64,000 bases of DNA from Limibacillus sp. (GCA_037379885.1 JARRJC010000001.1:62001-126000); one strand, 5' to 3'. Shown: positions 1 through 9,200, counted from the first letter of the stretch. The notes: generated by a model not told the origin, from the sequence alone. A program made the numbers and translations.

Positions 1-1
1 T

Positions 2-748
2 CAAGGCTACATGGCCGAGCATTACCGCCCCGAGCGCATGGTGGTGAGCGCGGCGGGCCGGGTCGACCACGAGCGGCTGGTCGAACTGGTCTCGCGCGCT
101 TTCGAGGGGCTGGCCCCGAGAGAAGGCGGTCTTCCGCCCGAAGGCGCGCGCTACACCGGCGGCGAATACCGCGAGGACAAGACCCTGGAGCAGGCGCACC
201 TGCTGCTGGGGCTGCCCGGCGTGGCGCAGCTCGACGACGAGGTCTATGGCATTAACCTGCTGGCGACGCTGCTCGGCGGCGGCATGTCCTCCCGGCTGTT
301 CCAGGAGGTGCGCGAAAAGCGCGGCCTGGTCTATTCCATCTACGCCTTCCACTCCGCCTACGAGGACAGCGGGCTCTTCGGCATCTACGCGGGAACCGGC
401 GAGGCGGAGACCGGGGAGCTGATGCCGGTGATCTGCGATCAGTTGGCCGAGGTCGCCCGCACCGCCGATCAGGAGGAGCTGGAGCGGGCCCGCGCGCAGC
501 TGCGTTCCTCCCTGCTGATGGGGCTGGAGAGCTCCAGCCAGCGGTGCGAGTCCCTGGCCCGGCAACTGCTGACGCGCGGGCGGCCCGTCACGCCCGAGGA
601 GATGCTCGGCAAGCTCGAAGCCGTGACCCTGGAAGATGTGCGCGGACTGGCCCTGCGCCTCGCGAGCGCGGAACCCACCCTGGCGGGCATCGGCCCGCTC
701 GCCAATCTGGAGTCCTTCGACAGCCTGCGCGCCCGTCTGGTGGCGTGA
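2..748 (+). CDS. M16 family zinc peptidase, C-terminal part (5' end outside window)
   Basis: The frame is open from the window edge and ends at a TGA at 746-748, so about 248 C-terminal residues are visible. The stretch GGGMSSRLFQEVREKRGL, followed by a YSIYAF-type strand, is the signature of the C-terminal substrate-clamping half of M16 (pitrilysin / mitochondrial processing peptidase beta-like) proteases. The catalytic HxxEH zinc motif belongs to the N-terminal half and is not in the window. In alphaproteobacteria such proteins are cytoplasmic or periplasmic peptidases related to the processing peptidase; the substrate is unknown. An acetyltransferase gene follows after 25 nt on the same strand. 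Confidence 0.9.
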   Translation, partial: QGYMAEHYRPERMVVSAAGRVDHERLVELVSRAFEGLAPREGGLPPEGARYTGGEYREDKTLEQAHLLLGLPGVAQLDDEVYGINLLATLLGGGMSSRLFQEVREKRGLVYSIYAFHSAYEDSGLFGIYAGTGEAETGELMPVICDQLAEVARTADQEELERARAQLRSSLLMGLESSSQRCESLARQLLTRGRPVTPEEMLGKLEAVTLEDVRGLALRLASAEPTLAGIGPLANLESFDSLRARLVA

Positions 749-773
749 GCGCGGTCGAGGCAGGCTGCGTCCC

Positions 774-1376
774 ATGACCATGCTGCTGCCTTTCTTCACC
801 CGCCGCGAAGCCCAGTCCTTCCGGCAGCTGCGCGGGCGCATCTACCTCCGCCCGCCCCTCGGGCGGGACTACCGCGCCTGGGCCGCGGTGCGCGAGGAAA
901 GCCGGTCCTTCCTGATTCCCTGGGAGCCAACCTGGGCGCATGACGCGCTGAGCCGCAGCGCCTACCGCCGGCGCCTGCGCCACTACGTTCAGGAATGGCG
1001 GCAGGACAACGGCTACGCCTTTTTCGTGTTCACTCAAGAGGACGACCGGCTGGTCGGCGGCATTACCCTCTCCAACCTGCGCCGCAGCGTCGCCCAGACC
1101 GCCGCCGTCGGCTATTGGGTGGGCGAAAGCCATGCCCGCAAGGGCTACATGACCGAAGCCCTGCTGGCGCTCGCCGACTTCTCCTTCGGACGCATCGGGC
1201 TGCGCCGTCTGGAGGCAGCCTGCCTGCCGCAGAACGAGGCCAGCCGCAAGCTGCTGGAGAAGGTCGGCTTCCAGTACGAGGGCTATGCCCGCGAATACCT
1301 GCGCATCGATGGCGAGTGGCGCGACCACCTGCTCTACGCCCTCCTGCGGGAAGACCCGCGGGGCGAGGGCCAGTAG
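774..1376 (+). CDS. GNAT family N-acetyltransferase, RimJ/RimL-like
   Basis: A 200-residue protein of the RimJ/RimL branch of the GNAT fold, which transfers acetyl from acetyl-CoA to an amino group, often the N-terminus of a ribosomal protein. Visible family features are the beta4 strand with GYWVGESHARKGYMTEAL (acetyl-CoA pyrophosphate-binding region, about residues 116-133) and the later ARKLLEKVGF-like segment (ASRKLLEKVGFQYEG). The ATG at 774 follows the M16 stop by 25 nt, so the two are probably cotranscribed. Upstream in-frame starts would overlap the M16 gene without improving the fit to the family. The true substrate cannot be read from the sequence. Confidence 0.88.
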   Translation: MTMLLPFFTRREAQSFRQLRGRIYLRPPLGRDYRAWAAVREESRSFLIPWEPTWAHDALSRSAYRRRLRHYVQEWRQDNGYAFFVFTQEDDRLVGGITLSNLRRSVAQTAAVGYWVGESHARKGYMTEALLALADFSFGRIGLRRLEAACLPQNEASRKLLEKVGFQYEGYAREYLRIDGEWRDHLLYALLREDPRGEGQ

Positions 1377-1391
1377 CCGTTCGGGCTCCCT

Positions 1392-2132
1392 TCAGAGCCC
1401 TTCCAAGTGCGGCCGGAAGTGCGGCCAGTCGGCATGGAGCGATTCGCGGCCCATGGCCTCCAGCACGCGCTTGCGCGCCTCCCGGTCGCGCACGGTGGAA
1501 AGGATGCTCTGCTCCAGCGGAGAGCCGTCGCCGAAACGCCTGTGCACCTCGGCCAGCACCTCCTCCTGCGACAGCAGGGCGTGGGGCCGCCCTTCGCCGG
1601 TGACCGCAGCCAGCCCCACCGGCGCGCCCGCCACGGGCAGGCAGCCGTGGTCGCCCCGGTAGACGAAGGCCTCGACCGGCCCGGAGGGCCCGTCCTCCAC
1701 CAAGAGCTCCGCGCCGGTCAAACTGCCGTAGCTGTAGAAGCCCTCGGTCTTGTGCATGTAGGCGAGCTGGGCGGGGTCCAGCCAGGTGACCGCGACCCGC
1801 ACCCGGCATCCCGGCGCGTGCTGCAGGGTGGAGGCGATCGCCCCATAGCGGGTCACGTGGGCGGAATAGACGATGTCGTAGTCCGTGAGCCAGGCGAGGG
1901 TCACCGGGATTTCCGAGTCCCGGCCGCTCAAATGGCCGTACTTGCGATGGATCTGGGAGGGCGCCCGGTTCGACCCATGGCCTATGACGGGCGTACGGCC
2001 GGCGAAGTCAGCCGCCGAGATGTCCAACAGGCCGCCGTCGCGGTAGAGATAGGATTCCTCTGGCGATTCATAGGGATAGCCCTTGGCGAGGGCCAGGAGT
2101 CCGGCATCGTCTTCAGGGAGTTTCCAGACCAT
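1392..2132 (-). CDS. conserved protein with gamma-glutamylcyclotransferase-like features
   Basis: A 246-residue soluble protein. I chose the ATG at 2132 because it has GGAAAG five to six bases upstream; an in-frame TTG lies 45 nt further out. The segment GHGSNRAPSQIHRKYG near residue 50 recalls the YGSN glycine loop that starts the gamma-glutamylcyclotransferase (GGCT) fold, and the later YAHMH/EGFYSYG and EAFVYRG strands are compatible with it, but the usual catalytic glutamate cannot be assigned with confidence. It converges with the acetyltransferase gene, leaving 15 nt between stops. The function is unknown; a GGCT-like or AIG2-like enzyme is only the best guess. Confidence 0.7.
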   Translation of the reverse strand: MVWKLPEDDAGLLALAKGYPYESPEESYLYRDGGLLDISAADFAGRTPVIGHGSNRAPSQIHRKYGHLSGRDSEIPVTLAWLTDYDIVYSAHVTRYGAIASTLQHAPGCRVRVAVTWLDPAQLAYMHKTEGFYSYGSLTGAELLVEDGPSGPVEAFVYRGDHGCLPVAGAPVGLAAVTGEGRPHALLSQEEVLAEVHRRFGDGSPLEQSILSTVRDREARKRVLEAMGRESLHADWPHFRPHLEGL

Positions 2133-2245
2133 TTTCTTTCCAGGGATGAGGCGTACAGAGAGAGCCACTTCCGGCAACCAGCTGTCCCCGGCCGTCCCCT
2201 CGGTCTCGGTCTCATCCGCCCCGGCTGGGGCCGGCTATAGGCCGG

Positions 2246-2458
2246 TCAGTCGGTGCAGGCCGGCGGCTGGTCCGGGTCCGCCTGTTCGATGCGATAGCGG
2301 CGATGGCAATCGTCCACCGTCATCCACGCCAGCTTGGCCCATTCCTTCTCTGCCTCACTGTAGGTTTCGAAGGGTCCGACCCAATCTTCCTGGCCGCCGA
2401 TAATCGCCTCGAATTTGGTGTCCTGGTACTCACCACCAACAACCCAGTACTTTTGCAT
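2246..2458 (-). CDS. DUF4170 family small protein
   Basis: A 70-residue protein starting MQKYWVVGGEYQDTKF, the usual start of the DUF4170 family, which is almost confined to alphaproteobacteria. The central GPFETYSEAEKEWAKLAW segment is also typical. The ATG at 2458 is preceded by AAGAGG at good spacing; a longer reading to 2542 is possible but lacks a ribosome-binding site and is not conserved in the family. No enzymatic function is known. It is transcribed away from qmcA and towards the GGCT-like gene, from which it is separated by about 110 nt. Confidence 0.85.
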   Translation of the reverse strand: MQKYWVVGGEYQDTKFEAIIGGQEDWVGPFETYSEAEKEWAKLAWMTVDDCHRRYRIEQADPDQPPACTD

Positions 2459-2768
2459 CTGCCTCTTGCCTTTAGTGGCTCTAAGCTCTCGAGTTCCGGC
2501 TTGCAATGAAAGCGTAACCAATCCGTCGAATCGGCGCAACACAACAACTTAGCGAAGCAACCGGTTCTTAACCCTCAAAGTATCAAGGTAACCGCTCAGG
2601 GCCGGAGTCGGTCAGCCGTAAACCGCTTTTACATTGCAAATTCGTCATGCTCGGGAACTATTACAAGTTCAGAGGTGACGCAAGCAGCCAAATGACGCGG
2701 GCCACCCGCCTGACGCAGAGCTGATATTCGGACCCGGAAGAGGTCCTTCTTGAGAGGAGCAAGAAGCC
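2459..2768. promoter_or_regulatory. 310-nt divergent intergenic region
   Basis: No gene is visible here. The stretch separates the divergent DUF4170 and qmcA genes and must hold both promoters. On the minus strand, TTGCAA followed 17 nt later by TAGAGC, just upstream of the DUF4170 start, is a weak promoter candidate. Near qmcA there is a small GGACC/GGTCC hairpin (2731-2747), followed by the strong ribosome-binding sequence GAGAGGAGC. The middle of the region is less GC-rich than the neighbouring genes. No operator could be named. Confidence 0.5.
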
Positions 2769-3728
2769 ATGGAAGGCTTTGCCATCTTCGTCCTGGCCTT
2801 CGTCCTGCTGGCCATCATCATCGTCTTCATGGGGGTCAAGTCGATCCCTCAGGGCATGGAGTACACGGTGGAGCGCTTCGGGCGCTACACGCGTACGCTT
2901 TCCCCCGGCCTTTCAGTGATCGTGCCCTTCGTCGACAGGATCGGCGCCAGACTGAACATGCGCGAGACCGTGCTCGACGTTCCCTCCCAGGACGTGATTT
3001 CCCGCGACAACGCGGTGGTCAGCGTGGACGGCGTGGTCTTCTATCAGGTGATCGACGCGCCCAAGGCCGCATATGAGGTCAACGATCTGGAGCGCGCGAT
3101 CCTGAACCTTTCGACCACCAACCTGCGCACCGTGATGGGCTCCATGGACCTGGACGAGCTGTTGAGCGAACGCGATCAGATCAACGCGCGCCTGCTGACC
3201 ATCGTCGACGAGGCGACCGCGCCCTGGGGCGTCAAGGTCACCCGCATCGAGATCAAGGACATCTCCCCGCCCGACGACCTGGTGGCTGCCATGGCCCGGC
3301 AGATGAAAGCCGAGCGCGACAAGCGCGCGGAAATCCTGGAGGCCGAAGGCGCCAAGCAGTCCGCGATCCTGCGCGCCGAGGGCGAGAAGCAGGCCGCCGT
3401 GCTGGAGGCCGAGGGCCGCAAGGAGGCCGCCTTCCGCGACGCCGAGGCCCGCGAGCGCGAGGCGGAGGCCGAAGCCAAGGCGACCCAGAGCGTGTCGAAC
3501 GCCATCGCCGCCGGCAACGCCCAGGCGATCAACTACTTTCTGGGGCAGCGCTATCTGGAAGCGCTGGGCAAGTTCGCCGATTCGCCCAACCAGAAGGTCT
3601 TCATGCTGCCGGTCGAGGCGACCAACGTGCTGGGCGCGCTGGGCGGCATCGCCGAGATCGCCAAGGACGCCATGGCCGAGGGCCGGGGCGAGGATCCGGG
3701 CGGTCCCTGGGGCAAGGGCGGCCGGTAG
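2769..3728 (+). CDS. qmcA: SPFH/stomatin-like membrane protein QmcA (paraslipin type)
   Basis: A 319-residue protein with an N-terminal membrane anchor (residues 5-25, a run of L, I, V and F), then an SPFH/PHB domain (VKSIPQGMEYTVERFGRYTRTL to about residue 190). A long charged coiled coil rich in AEGAKQ/EAEGRKEA repeats follows (about 190-240). This order is that of QmcA/paraslipin proteins, which form large multimeric cages on the inner membrane and modulate FtsH-type proteolysis and membrane microdomains. The ATG has GAGAGGAGC upstream. An NfeD-like gene follows 45 nt downstream, the standard partner of this family. Confidence 0.93.
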   Translation: MEGFAIFVLAFVLLAIIIVFMGVKSIPQGMEYTVERFGRYTRTLSPGLSVIVPFVDRIGARLNMRETVLDVPSQDVISRDNAVVSVDGVVFYQVIDAPKAAYEVNDLERAILNLSTTNLRTVMGSMDLDELLSERDQINARLLTIVDEATAPWGVKVTRIEIKDISPPDDLVAAMARQMKAERDKRAEILEAEGAKQSAILRAEGEKQAAVLEAEGRKEAAFRDAEAREREAEAEAKATQSVSNAIAAGNAQAINYFLGQRYLEALGKFADSPNQKVFMLPVEATNVLGALGGIAEIAKDAMAEGRGEDPGGPWGKGGR

Positions 3729-3744
3729 CAAGGGCGGCCGGTAG
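3713..3744 (+). repeat. 16-bp perfect tandem duplication across the qmcA stop codon
   Basis: CAAGGGCGGCCGGTAG occurs twice back to back, at 3713-3728 and 3729-3744. The first copy encodes the last residues and the TAG stop of qmcA; the second is a non-coding copy in the qmcA-nfeD spacer. It looks like a recent slippage or short-repeat duplication and has no effect on the protein. Confidence 0.95.
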
Positions 3745-3773
3745 CTAGCACGAACAGTAGGAAGGGGCGGACC

Positions 3774-4217
3774 ATGATCGAGTTCAACGGGATCGAGTTC
3801 TGGTACTGGTGGGTCTTCGCGCTGGTTTTGGGCGCGATCGAAATTTTCGCGCCTTCCTTCTTCTTCCTCTGGCTGGGCTTCGCGGCGGCCGCCGTCGGTC
3901 TCGTCGTGCTGCTCTTCCCGGACATGGCCTGGGAGATGCAGCTGCTGTTCTTCGGCGTCTTCGCCGTGGTCTCGGTCCTGCTCTGGCTGCGCTTCGTGCG
4001 CCCGGCGCAGGTCGCGGGTTCCAGCGGGAAGCTGAACCGCCGCGCCGCTCAGTACGAGGGCCGCCTGACCACGCTGGATCAGGCGATCGAGAACGGAACC
4101 GGCTACGTGCGCCTGGACGACAGCCGCTGGAAAGTCACCGGCCCCGACCTGCCGCAGGGCACGAAGGTCAAGATAACCGGCGCCGACGGCGCGGTCCTGC
4201 AGGTCGAGGAAGCTTGA
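3774..4217 (+). CDS. NfeD-like membrane protein (YbbJ type)
   Basis: A 147-residue protein with three predicted hydrophobic helices in the first 80 residues ([20 protein letters not shown], then [19 protein letters not shown], then [16 protein letters not shown]). A C-terminal soluble OB-fold domain follows ([26 protein letters not shown] to [16 protein letters not shown]). This is the short, protease-less NfeD class that interacts with SPFH proteins. It sits directly downstream of qmcA, so the two probably work as the QmcA-NfeD membrane complex. The exact biochemical role of the family is unsettled; membrane organisation and protection of membrane proteins are the usual proposals. Confidence 0.92.
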   Translation: MIEFNGIEFWYWWVFALVLGAIEIFAPSFFFLWLGFAAAAVGLVVLLFPDMAWEMQLLFFGVFAVVSVLLWLRFVRPAQVAGSSGKLNRRAAQYEGRLTTLDQAIENGTGYVRLDDSRWKVTGPDLPQGTKVKITGADGAVLQVEEA

Positions 4218-4281
4218 CCTTCCGCGGAGTCCAGGTACCTCTAAGGGCCTGAGACGAAACCCGGAGGAACAAACCCCTTTC

Positions 4282-5790
4282 ATGCCCTACCAGTCGCTGC
4301 GTGATTTCATCGAAAAGCTCGAAGCCTCGGGCCGTCTGGTGCGCGTTTCGCATCCCGTGTCGCCGAAGCTGGAGATGACCGAGATACAGACGCGCCTGCT
4401 GGCCGAGGGCGGCCCCGCCGTCTTGTTCGAGAACGTGGTGGAGGACGGCAAGTCCTACGGCATGCCCATGCTGGTGAACCTCTTCGGCACGGTCGAGCGG
4501 GTCGCCTGGGGCATGGACCGCGAGCCCCATGAGCTGCGCGAGGTGGGCGAGACCCTGGCCTTCCTGCGCCAGCCGGAGCCGCCGGGCGGCTTCCGCGAGG
4601 CGCTCGACATGCTGCCCCTGGCCAAGACCGTCATGTCGATGAAGCCCAAGACCGTCAGCCGTGCGCCGGTCCAGGAAGTGGTGCTGAAGGGCGAGGAGAT
4701 CGACCTTTCCGAGATCCCCGTCCAGACCTGCTGGCCGGGCGAGCCCGCGCCGCTCATCACCTGGCCGCTGATCGTCACCAAGGGCCCGGGCAAGGGGCGT
4801 GAGGACAACTTCAACCTCGGCATCTACCGCATGCAGGTTCTGGGCCGCGACAAGACCCTGATGCGCTGGCTGAAGCATCGCGGCGGGGCGCAGCATCATC
4901 AGCGCTGGAAGTCCTCCGGCAAGACCGAGCCCCTGCCCGCCGCCGCCGTTCTGGGCGCGGACCCGGGCACCATCCTGGCGGCGGTGACGCCGGTGCCCGA
5001 CACCCTCTCCGAGTACCAGTTCGCCGGGCTGCTGCGCGGCAAGAAGGTGGAGCTGGTGGACTGCAAGACCGTGCCGCTCAAGGTCCCGGCAGAGGCGGAG
5101 ATCGTGCTGGAGGGCTACGTCAGCCTCGAGGACTACGGGGACGAGGGACCCTACGGCGACCATACGGGCTACTACAACTCGGTCGAGCGCTTCCCGGTCT
5201 TCCAGATCACCGCGATCACGCGGCGCAAGAAGCCCATCTACCTCTCGACCTTCACCGGCCGCCCGCCCGACGAACCCTCGGTCCTGGGCGAGGCGCTGAA
5301 CGAGGTCTTCATCCCCCTGCTTCAGCAGCAGTTCCCGGAGATCACCGATTTCTGGCTGCCGCCGGAAGGCTGCTCCTACCGGATCGCCGTCATCTCCATG
5401 AAGAAGGCCTATCCGGGCCACGCCAAGCGCGTGATGCTGGGCGCCTGGTCCTATCTGCGCCAGTTCATGTACACCAAGTGGGTGATCGTGGTGGACGATG
5501 ACGTGGACGCGCGCGACTGGAAGGAGGTCTGGTGGGCGGTCTCCACAAAAATGGACCCGGCGCGCGACATCACGCTTTTGGAGAACACGCCCATCGACTA
5601 CCTGGATTTCGCCTCGCCGGACAGCGGCCTCGGCTCCAAGATCGGCCTGGACGCGACCGACAAGATCGAACCTGAGACCAAGCGGGAATGGGGCAAGGTC
5701 CTGCGCATGGATCAGGAGGTGGTGGAGCGGGTGACGGACATCTGGGACGAACTGGGCCTGCCCGGCAGCGGCAAGCCGATCTGGCGCTAG
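4282..5790 (+). CDS. ubiD: UbiD family decarboxylase (3-polyprenyl-4-hydroxybenzoate decarboxylase)
   Basis: A 502-residue protein, full length for UbiD, which decarboxylates polyprenyl-hydroxybenzoate in ubiquinone synthesis using prenylated FMN made by UbiX. Typical segments include the N-terminal [20 protein letters not shown], the central [21 protein letters not shown] (about 180-200, cofactor and substrate region), [12 protein letters not shown] (about 290-305, catalytic-acid region) and the C-terminal [25 protein letters not shown] lies upstream of the ATG. No ubiX is visible nearby. Its placement after nfeD with a 64-nt spacer suggests an independent or weakly coupled transcript. Confidence 0.95.
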   Translation: MPYQSLRDFIEKLEASGRLVRVSHPVSPKLEMTEIQTRLLAEGGPAVLFENVVEDGKSYGMPMLVNLFGTVERVAWGMDREPHELREVGETLAFLRQPEPPGGFREALDMLPLAKTVMSMKPKTVSRAPVQEVVLKGEEIDLSEIPVQTCWPGEPAPLITWPLIVTKGPGKGREDNFNLGIYRMQVLGRDKTLMRWLKHRGGAQHHQRWKSSGKTEPLPAAAVLGADPGTILAAVTPVPDTLSEYQFAGLLRGKKVELVDCKTVPLKVPAEAEIVLEGYVSLEDYGDEGPYGDHTGYYNSVERFPVFQITAITRRKKPIYLSTFTGRPPDEPSVLGEALNEVFIPLLQQQFPEITDFWLPPEGCSYRIAVISMKKAYPGHAKRVMLGAWSYLRQFMYTKWVIVVDDDVDARDWKEVWWAVSTKMDPARDITLLENTPIDYLDFASPDSGLGSKIGLDATDKIEPETKREWGKVLRMDQEVVERVTDIWDELGLPGSGKPIWR

Positions 5791-5869
5791 GGGCTTTCAC
5801 CGCCCGCCTCCCGCCTCTATATCAACAGTCCCGGACAGCTAAGACCGCGACCCCGAATAAGGAGCCTTC

Positions 5870-7222
5870 ATGGCCATCTCCCAGGAAGACGCGCTGAGCC
5901 TGCTCGACAGCGTCATCGAAAAAGCCAAGCAAGCCGGAGCCGATCAGGCCGACGCGCTCATCGCCCATTCCATCTCCATCTCCCACGCCCAGCGCCTGGG
6001 CGCGGTGGAGACGCTGGAGCGCTCGGAAGAGCAGGACCTGGGCCTGCGCGTGATCGTGGGAAAACGCCAGGCCTGCGTCTCCTCCAGCGACTTCAAGGCG
6101 GACGCCATCGAGGAGACCGTGGCCCGCGCGGTCGCCATGGCCAAGGCCGTACCGGAAGACCCCTATTGCGGCCTCGCGGAGGCGGAGCAGCTGGTCCGCG
6201 ACTACCCGGATATCGATTCGGTCGACCCGGAGGAGCCTTCGGCCGAACGCCTGATGGAGATCGCCAAGGTCTGCGAGGAGGCCGCGCGCGCCGTCCCCGG
6301 CGTCACCAACTCCGAAGGGGCGGAAGCCGGCTGGGCCTTCGGGCGCGTCGCGCTCGCCGCCAGCAACGGTTTCAGGGGCTCCTACGAGCGTTCCTCCCAC
6401 TCCTTCGGCGTGTCCGTGCTGTCCGGCGAGGGTCTGGGCATGGAGCGCGACTACGACTTCAGCCAGGCGGTCTACGGCAGCGACCTGCGCGACCCCGTGG
6501 AGGTCGGGCGCAACGCGGGGGAGAAGGCCGTGCGGCGCCTGGGCGCGCGGCGGCCCAAGACGGGGCGTTATCCCGTCCTGTTCGACCCGCGCATCTCCAA
6601 CTCCCTGGTGCGCACGCTGGCGGGCGCGATCAACGGCGCGGCCATCGCCCGCGGCACCTCCTTCCTGAAGGACAAGCTGGGCGAGCTGGTCTTCGCGCCG
6701 GACATCGACATCATAGACGATCCGCACCGCCCGCGCGGCCTCTCCTCCAAGCCCTTCGACGCCGAAGGTCTCGCCAACGAGAAGCGCGCGCTGATCGAGA
6801 AGGGACGCTTGACCACCTGGGTCCTGGATCTGGCGACGGCCCGCCAACTCGGGCTCGAATCGACAGGGCATGCCGCACGCGGTTCGGGCGGCCCGCCAAG
6901 CCCCTCCACCACCAACCTCTATCTGGCTCCGGGAAAACAGAGCCGGGACGAGCTGATCGGCGGCATCGACCAGGGCTTCCTGGTCACCGAGATGATGGGC
7001 ATGGGCACCAACATGGTGACCGGCGACTACTCGCGCGGCGCGTCCGGCTACTGGATCGAGAAGGGCGAGATCGCCTATCCGGTCAACGAGGTGACCGTGG
7101 CCGGAAACCTGAAGGAGATGTTCGCGCAGATGACGGCCGCCGACGACCTGGTCTTCCGCTACGGCGTCAACGCCCCGACCCTGCTGGTCGAGGGCATGAC
7201 CGTGGCCGGCGGCAAGGACTGA
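5870..7222 (+). CDS. pmbA: TldD/PmbA family protein, PmbA-type
   Basis: A 450-residue protein with the layout of PmbA (TldE), the non-catalytic partner in the TldD/TldE heterodimeric protease, which matures antibiotic peptides and degrades unfolded peptides in E. coli. Visible family marks are GLRVIVGKRQACVSSSDF near residue 60, the glycine/proline-rich GSGGPPSPSTTNLYLAPG around 343-361 and the C-terminal GASGYWIEKGEIAYPVNEVTVAGNLKEM. It has no HExxH motif, as expected for the PmbA rather than the TldD subunit. AAGGAG precedes the ATG. It ends 7 nt from the convergent lipid kinase gene. TldD is not in the window. Confidence 0.93.
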   Translation: MAISQEDALSLLDSVIEKAKQAGADQADALIAHSISISHAQRLGAVETLERSEEQDLGLRVIVGKRQACVSSSDFKADAIEETVARAVAMAKAVPEDPYCGLAEAEQLVRDYPDIDSVDPEEPSAERLMEIAKVCEEAARAVPGVTNSEGAEAGWAFGRVALAASNGFRGSYERSSHSFGVSVLSGEGLGMERDYDFSQAVYGSDLRDPVEVGRNAGEKAVRRLGARRPKTGRYPVLFDPRISNSLVRTLAGAINGAAIARGTSFLKDKLGELVFAPDIDIIDDPHRPRGLSSKPFDAEGLANEKRALIEKGRLTTWVLDLATARQLGLESTGHAARGSGGPPSPSTTNLYLAPGKQSRDELIGGIDQGFLVTEMMGMGTNMVTGDYSRGASGYWIEKGEIAYPVNEVTVAGNLKEMFAQMTAADDLVFRYGVNAPTLLVEGMTVAGGKD

Positions 7223-7229
7223 GGCGCCT

Positions 7230-8141
7230 TCAAGGCACCAGCAGACGAAGCCGCCGGTCGCTGAGGCCGATCTCGACCGGCGTGACCCCGACGGAATCCC
7301 CGTCGGCCTGAAGCGGCAGGCCCGCGGGACCTAGGATGCGCAAGGACGTGACCGGCAGGCAGCGCACGCCGCGCGCCCGCTCCAGACGGCCCAGCATCAG
7401 CGCGAGGCTGTAGCGCAGCACGGAGAGCGGCCCCGCCTCCCCGAACAGGAAAGCCTGAAGACCATCGGTCTCCAGCCCCGCCGAGCGGCTCAGGACGAAG
7501 CCGCCGCCGTAGTGCCGTGCGCGGGCCACGATCAGCGAGCGTGCCGTCGCGGGCTCCCCGTCCAGCTCCAGCTCCAGCTCTGGAAAGCCGTAGCAAAAGC
7601 CCTGACGCAGACTCTCCCAGACATAGGCGCCCTTGCCGAAACGGCGCTTCAGCGAGGGGGAGACGGCGGCCACCACCTCGGCGTCGAAGCCCGCCCCGGC
7701 CATCAGCAGGAAATAGCGCTCCCCAAGGCGTCCGAGCCGGACATCGAGCTGGCTGCGCCCGGTCAGGCAGTCGGCCACGGCGCGCGGGCGCAGCGGCAAG
7801 CCGATCTCCTGCGCCAGCACGTTGGCGGTGCCCAGCGGAATGATGCCCAGCAGCGGTCCCGTCTGCTCCCCATGCCTCGGGACGGAAGCCAGGCCGTTGA
7901 CGGCCTCGTGGATCGTCCCGTCGCCCCCGGCGACGGCGATGCGCTGACGGCCTTCGCGCGCCGCAGCGGCGGCCATGGCGGTGGCGTCGCCGGGCCCGGC
8001 CGTCGTCCGCAGCTCCGCGCGCCAGCCCTTTTCCTCCAGGGCCGCCAGAACGCGCGTGAAAAAAGCGCCGCGCCGCTGTCCCGCCGCCGGATTGTAGATC
8101 ACGGTCAGCGAGCGGACCCGAGAAGTCAGGCTATCCGGCAA
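7230..8141 (-). CDS. diacylglycerol/lipid kinase family protein (YegS-like)
   Basis: A 303-residue protein of the DAGK catalytic family (COG1597). The N-terminal YNPAAGQRRG (about 15-24), the nucleotide-binding GGDGTIHEAVNGL (about 73-85) and PLGTANVLAQE (about 102-112) are diagnostic. The start is a TTG at 8141 with AGGGGA eight bases upstream; no in-frame ATG fits. It would phosphorylate a lipid such as diacylglycerol or a sphingoid-like base at the inner membrane; the substrate is not readable. It is divergent from the LpxH-like/glycosyltransferase pair, a plausible lipid-metabolism neighbourhood. Confidence 0.9.
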   Translation of the reverse strand: MPDSLTSRVRSLTVIYNPAAGQRRGAFFTRVLAALEEKGWRAELRTTAGPGDATAMAAAAAREGRQRIAVAGGDGTIHEAVNGLASVPRHGEQTGPLLGIIPLGTANVLAQEIGLPLRPRAVADCLTGRSQLDVRLGRLGERYFLLMAGAGFDAEVVAAVSPSLKRRFGKGAYVWESLRQGFCYGFPELELELDGEPATARSLIVARARHYGGGFVLSRSAGLETDGLQAFLFGEAGPLSVLRYSLALMLGRLERARGVRCLPVTSLRILGPAGLPLQADGDSVGVTPVEIGLSDRRLRLLVP

Positions 8142-8212
8142 GAAAACATCCCCTGAGCGAAGAAAACAGCCGCGTGAAGGCTTAATAAAAACACTGTTTC
8201 GGTCCTGTTACC

Positions 8213-8235
8213 ACTTCGCGTCGTTTACGTGAAGT
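8213..8235. promoter_or_regulatory. imperfect dyad in the lipid-kinase/LpxH-like divergent region
   Basis: ACTTCGCGT (8213-8221) faces ACGTGAAGT (8227-8235): nine-base arms with one non-complementary pair, separated by five bases. It lies in the 204-nt region between the divergent lipid kinase and phosphoesterase genes, about 110 nt before the latter. It could be an operator or part of a leader hairpin. No matching regulator family could be named. Confidence 0.4.
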
Positions 8236-8345
8236 TTGGCGCATTTTGATGCAATTCCATTGAACTGACACAAGACCTGGATAACAGAAGGTCAGGAGCG
8301 GCCCGGGGGACGAGTCGTTCGTCAGGACAAGAAGAGGTAAGGCTC

Positions 8346-9200
8346 ATGGCAGGCGCTGAACGGCAACGGAAGCCGGAACCGGAAACCCGCCGCTACCGGG
8401 CGGTCTTTCTCTCCGACATCCACCTCGGGACCCGCGGCTGCAAGGCCGAGTTCCTGCTCGACTTCCTGCGCTACAACGAGGCGGACAAGATCTACCTGGT
8501 CGGCGATATCGTGGATGGCTGGCGGCTGAAGAAGAGCTGGTACTGGCCCCAGGCCCACAACGATGTGGTCCAGAAGCTGCTGCGCAAGGCGCGCAAGGGC
8601 ACGGAGATCATCTATGTCCCGGGCAACCACGACGAGGCCCTGCGCAACTACACCGGCGTGCACTTCGGCGGCGTCGTGGTGGCCAGCGACACGGTTCACG
8701 AAACGGCGGACGGCAGGCGTCTTCTGGTGCTGCACGGCGACGCCTTCGACGGCGTGGTCAAGTACGCCAAGTGGCTGGCTCTGCTGGGCGACGGCGCCTA
8801 CAACCTGATGCTCCAGGTGAACACCTGGTACAATGTGACGCGCCGCATGCTGGGTTTCGGTTACTGGTCGCTTTCGGCCTATCTGAAGAACAAGGTGAAG
8901 AACGCGGTGAAGTTCGTCGACGACTTCGAGCGCGCCGTGGCCGAGGAGGCGCGGCGGCGCAACCTCGACGGCGTGATCTGCGGGCATATCCACAAGGCAG
9001 AGATGCGCGAGATCGAGGGCATTCTCTACATCAACGACGGCGACTGGGTGGAGAGCTGCACCGCCCTGGTCGAGCATCAGGACGGACGGCTGGAGATCAT
9101 CCATTGGGCCGAGGAGCGGAACTTCTCCATGCTGGCCCTGCCCCGGAGCGAGAGCGACGCACAGCCGGAACCGGCGCGAAAGAAGGAGTACGCCGCCTGA
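8346..9200 (+). CDS. LpxH-like metallophosphoesterase (UDP-2,3-diacylglucosamine diphosphatase family)
   Basis: A 284-residue calcineurin-type metallophosphoesterase with all metal-binding blocks in order: SDIHLG (about 21-26), VGDIVDGW (about 52-59), PGNHDE (about 93-98), HGDAFD (about 131-136) and CGHIHKAE (about 213-220). The closest named relatives are annotated as UDP-2,3-diacylglucosamine diphosphatase, the LpxH step of lipid A synthesis. Many such alphaproteobacterial proteins are paralogues of uncertain substrate, and the bulk LpxH role may be filled by LpxI elsewhere. Its TGA overlaps the ATG of the glycosyltransferase by one base, so the two are translationally coupled. Confidence 0.85.
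   Translation: MAGAERQRKPEPETRRYRAVFLSDIHLGTRGCKAEFLLDFLRYNEADKIYLVGDIVDGWRLKKSWYWPQAHNDVVQKLLRKARKGTEIIYVPGNHDEALRNYTGVHFGGVVVASDTVHETADGRRLLVLHGDAFDGVVKYAKWLALLGDGAYNLMLQVNTWYNVTRRMLGFGYWSLSAYLKNKVKNAVKFVDDFERAVAEEARRRNLDGVICGHIHKAEMREIEGILYINDGDWVESCTALVEHQDGRLEIIHWAEERNFSMLALPRSESDAQPEPARKKEYAA

Noticed and set aside
2913-4283. Long minus-strand frame opposite qmcA and nfeD
   Set aside because: Shadow of two genes with clear family signatures and proper ribosome-binding sites.
8225-8260. Possible sigma54 promoter before the LpxH-like gene
   Set aside because: A TGG...GCA pattern is present, but the GG to GC distance is 11 instead of the required 10 bases.
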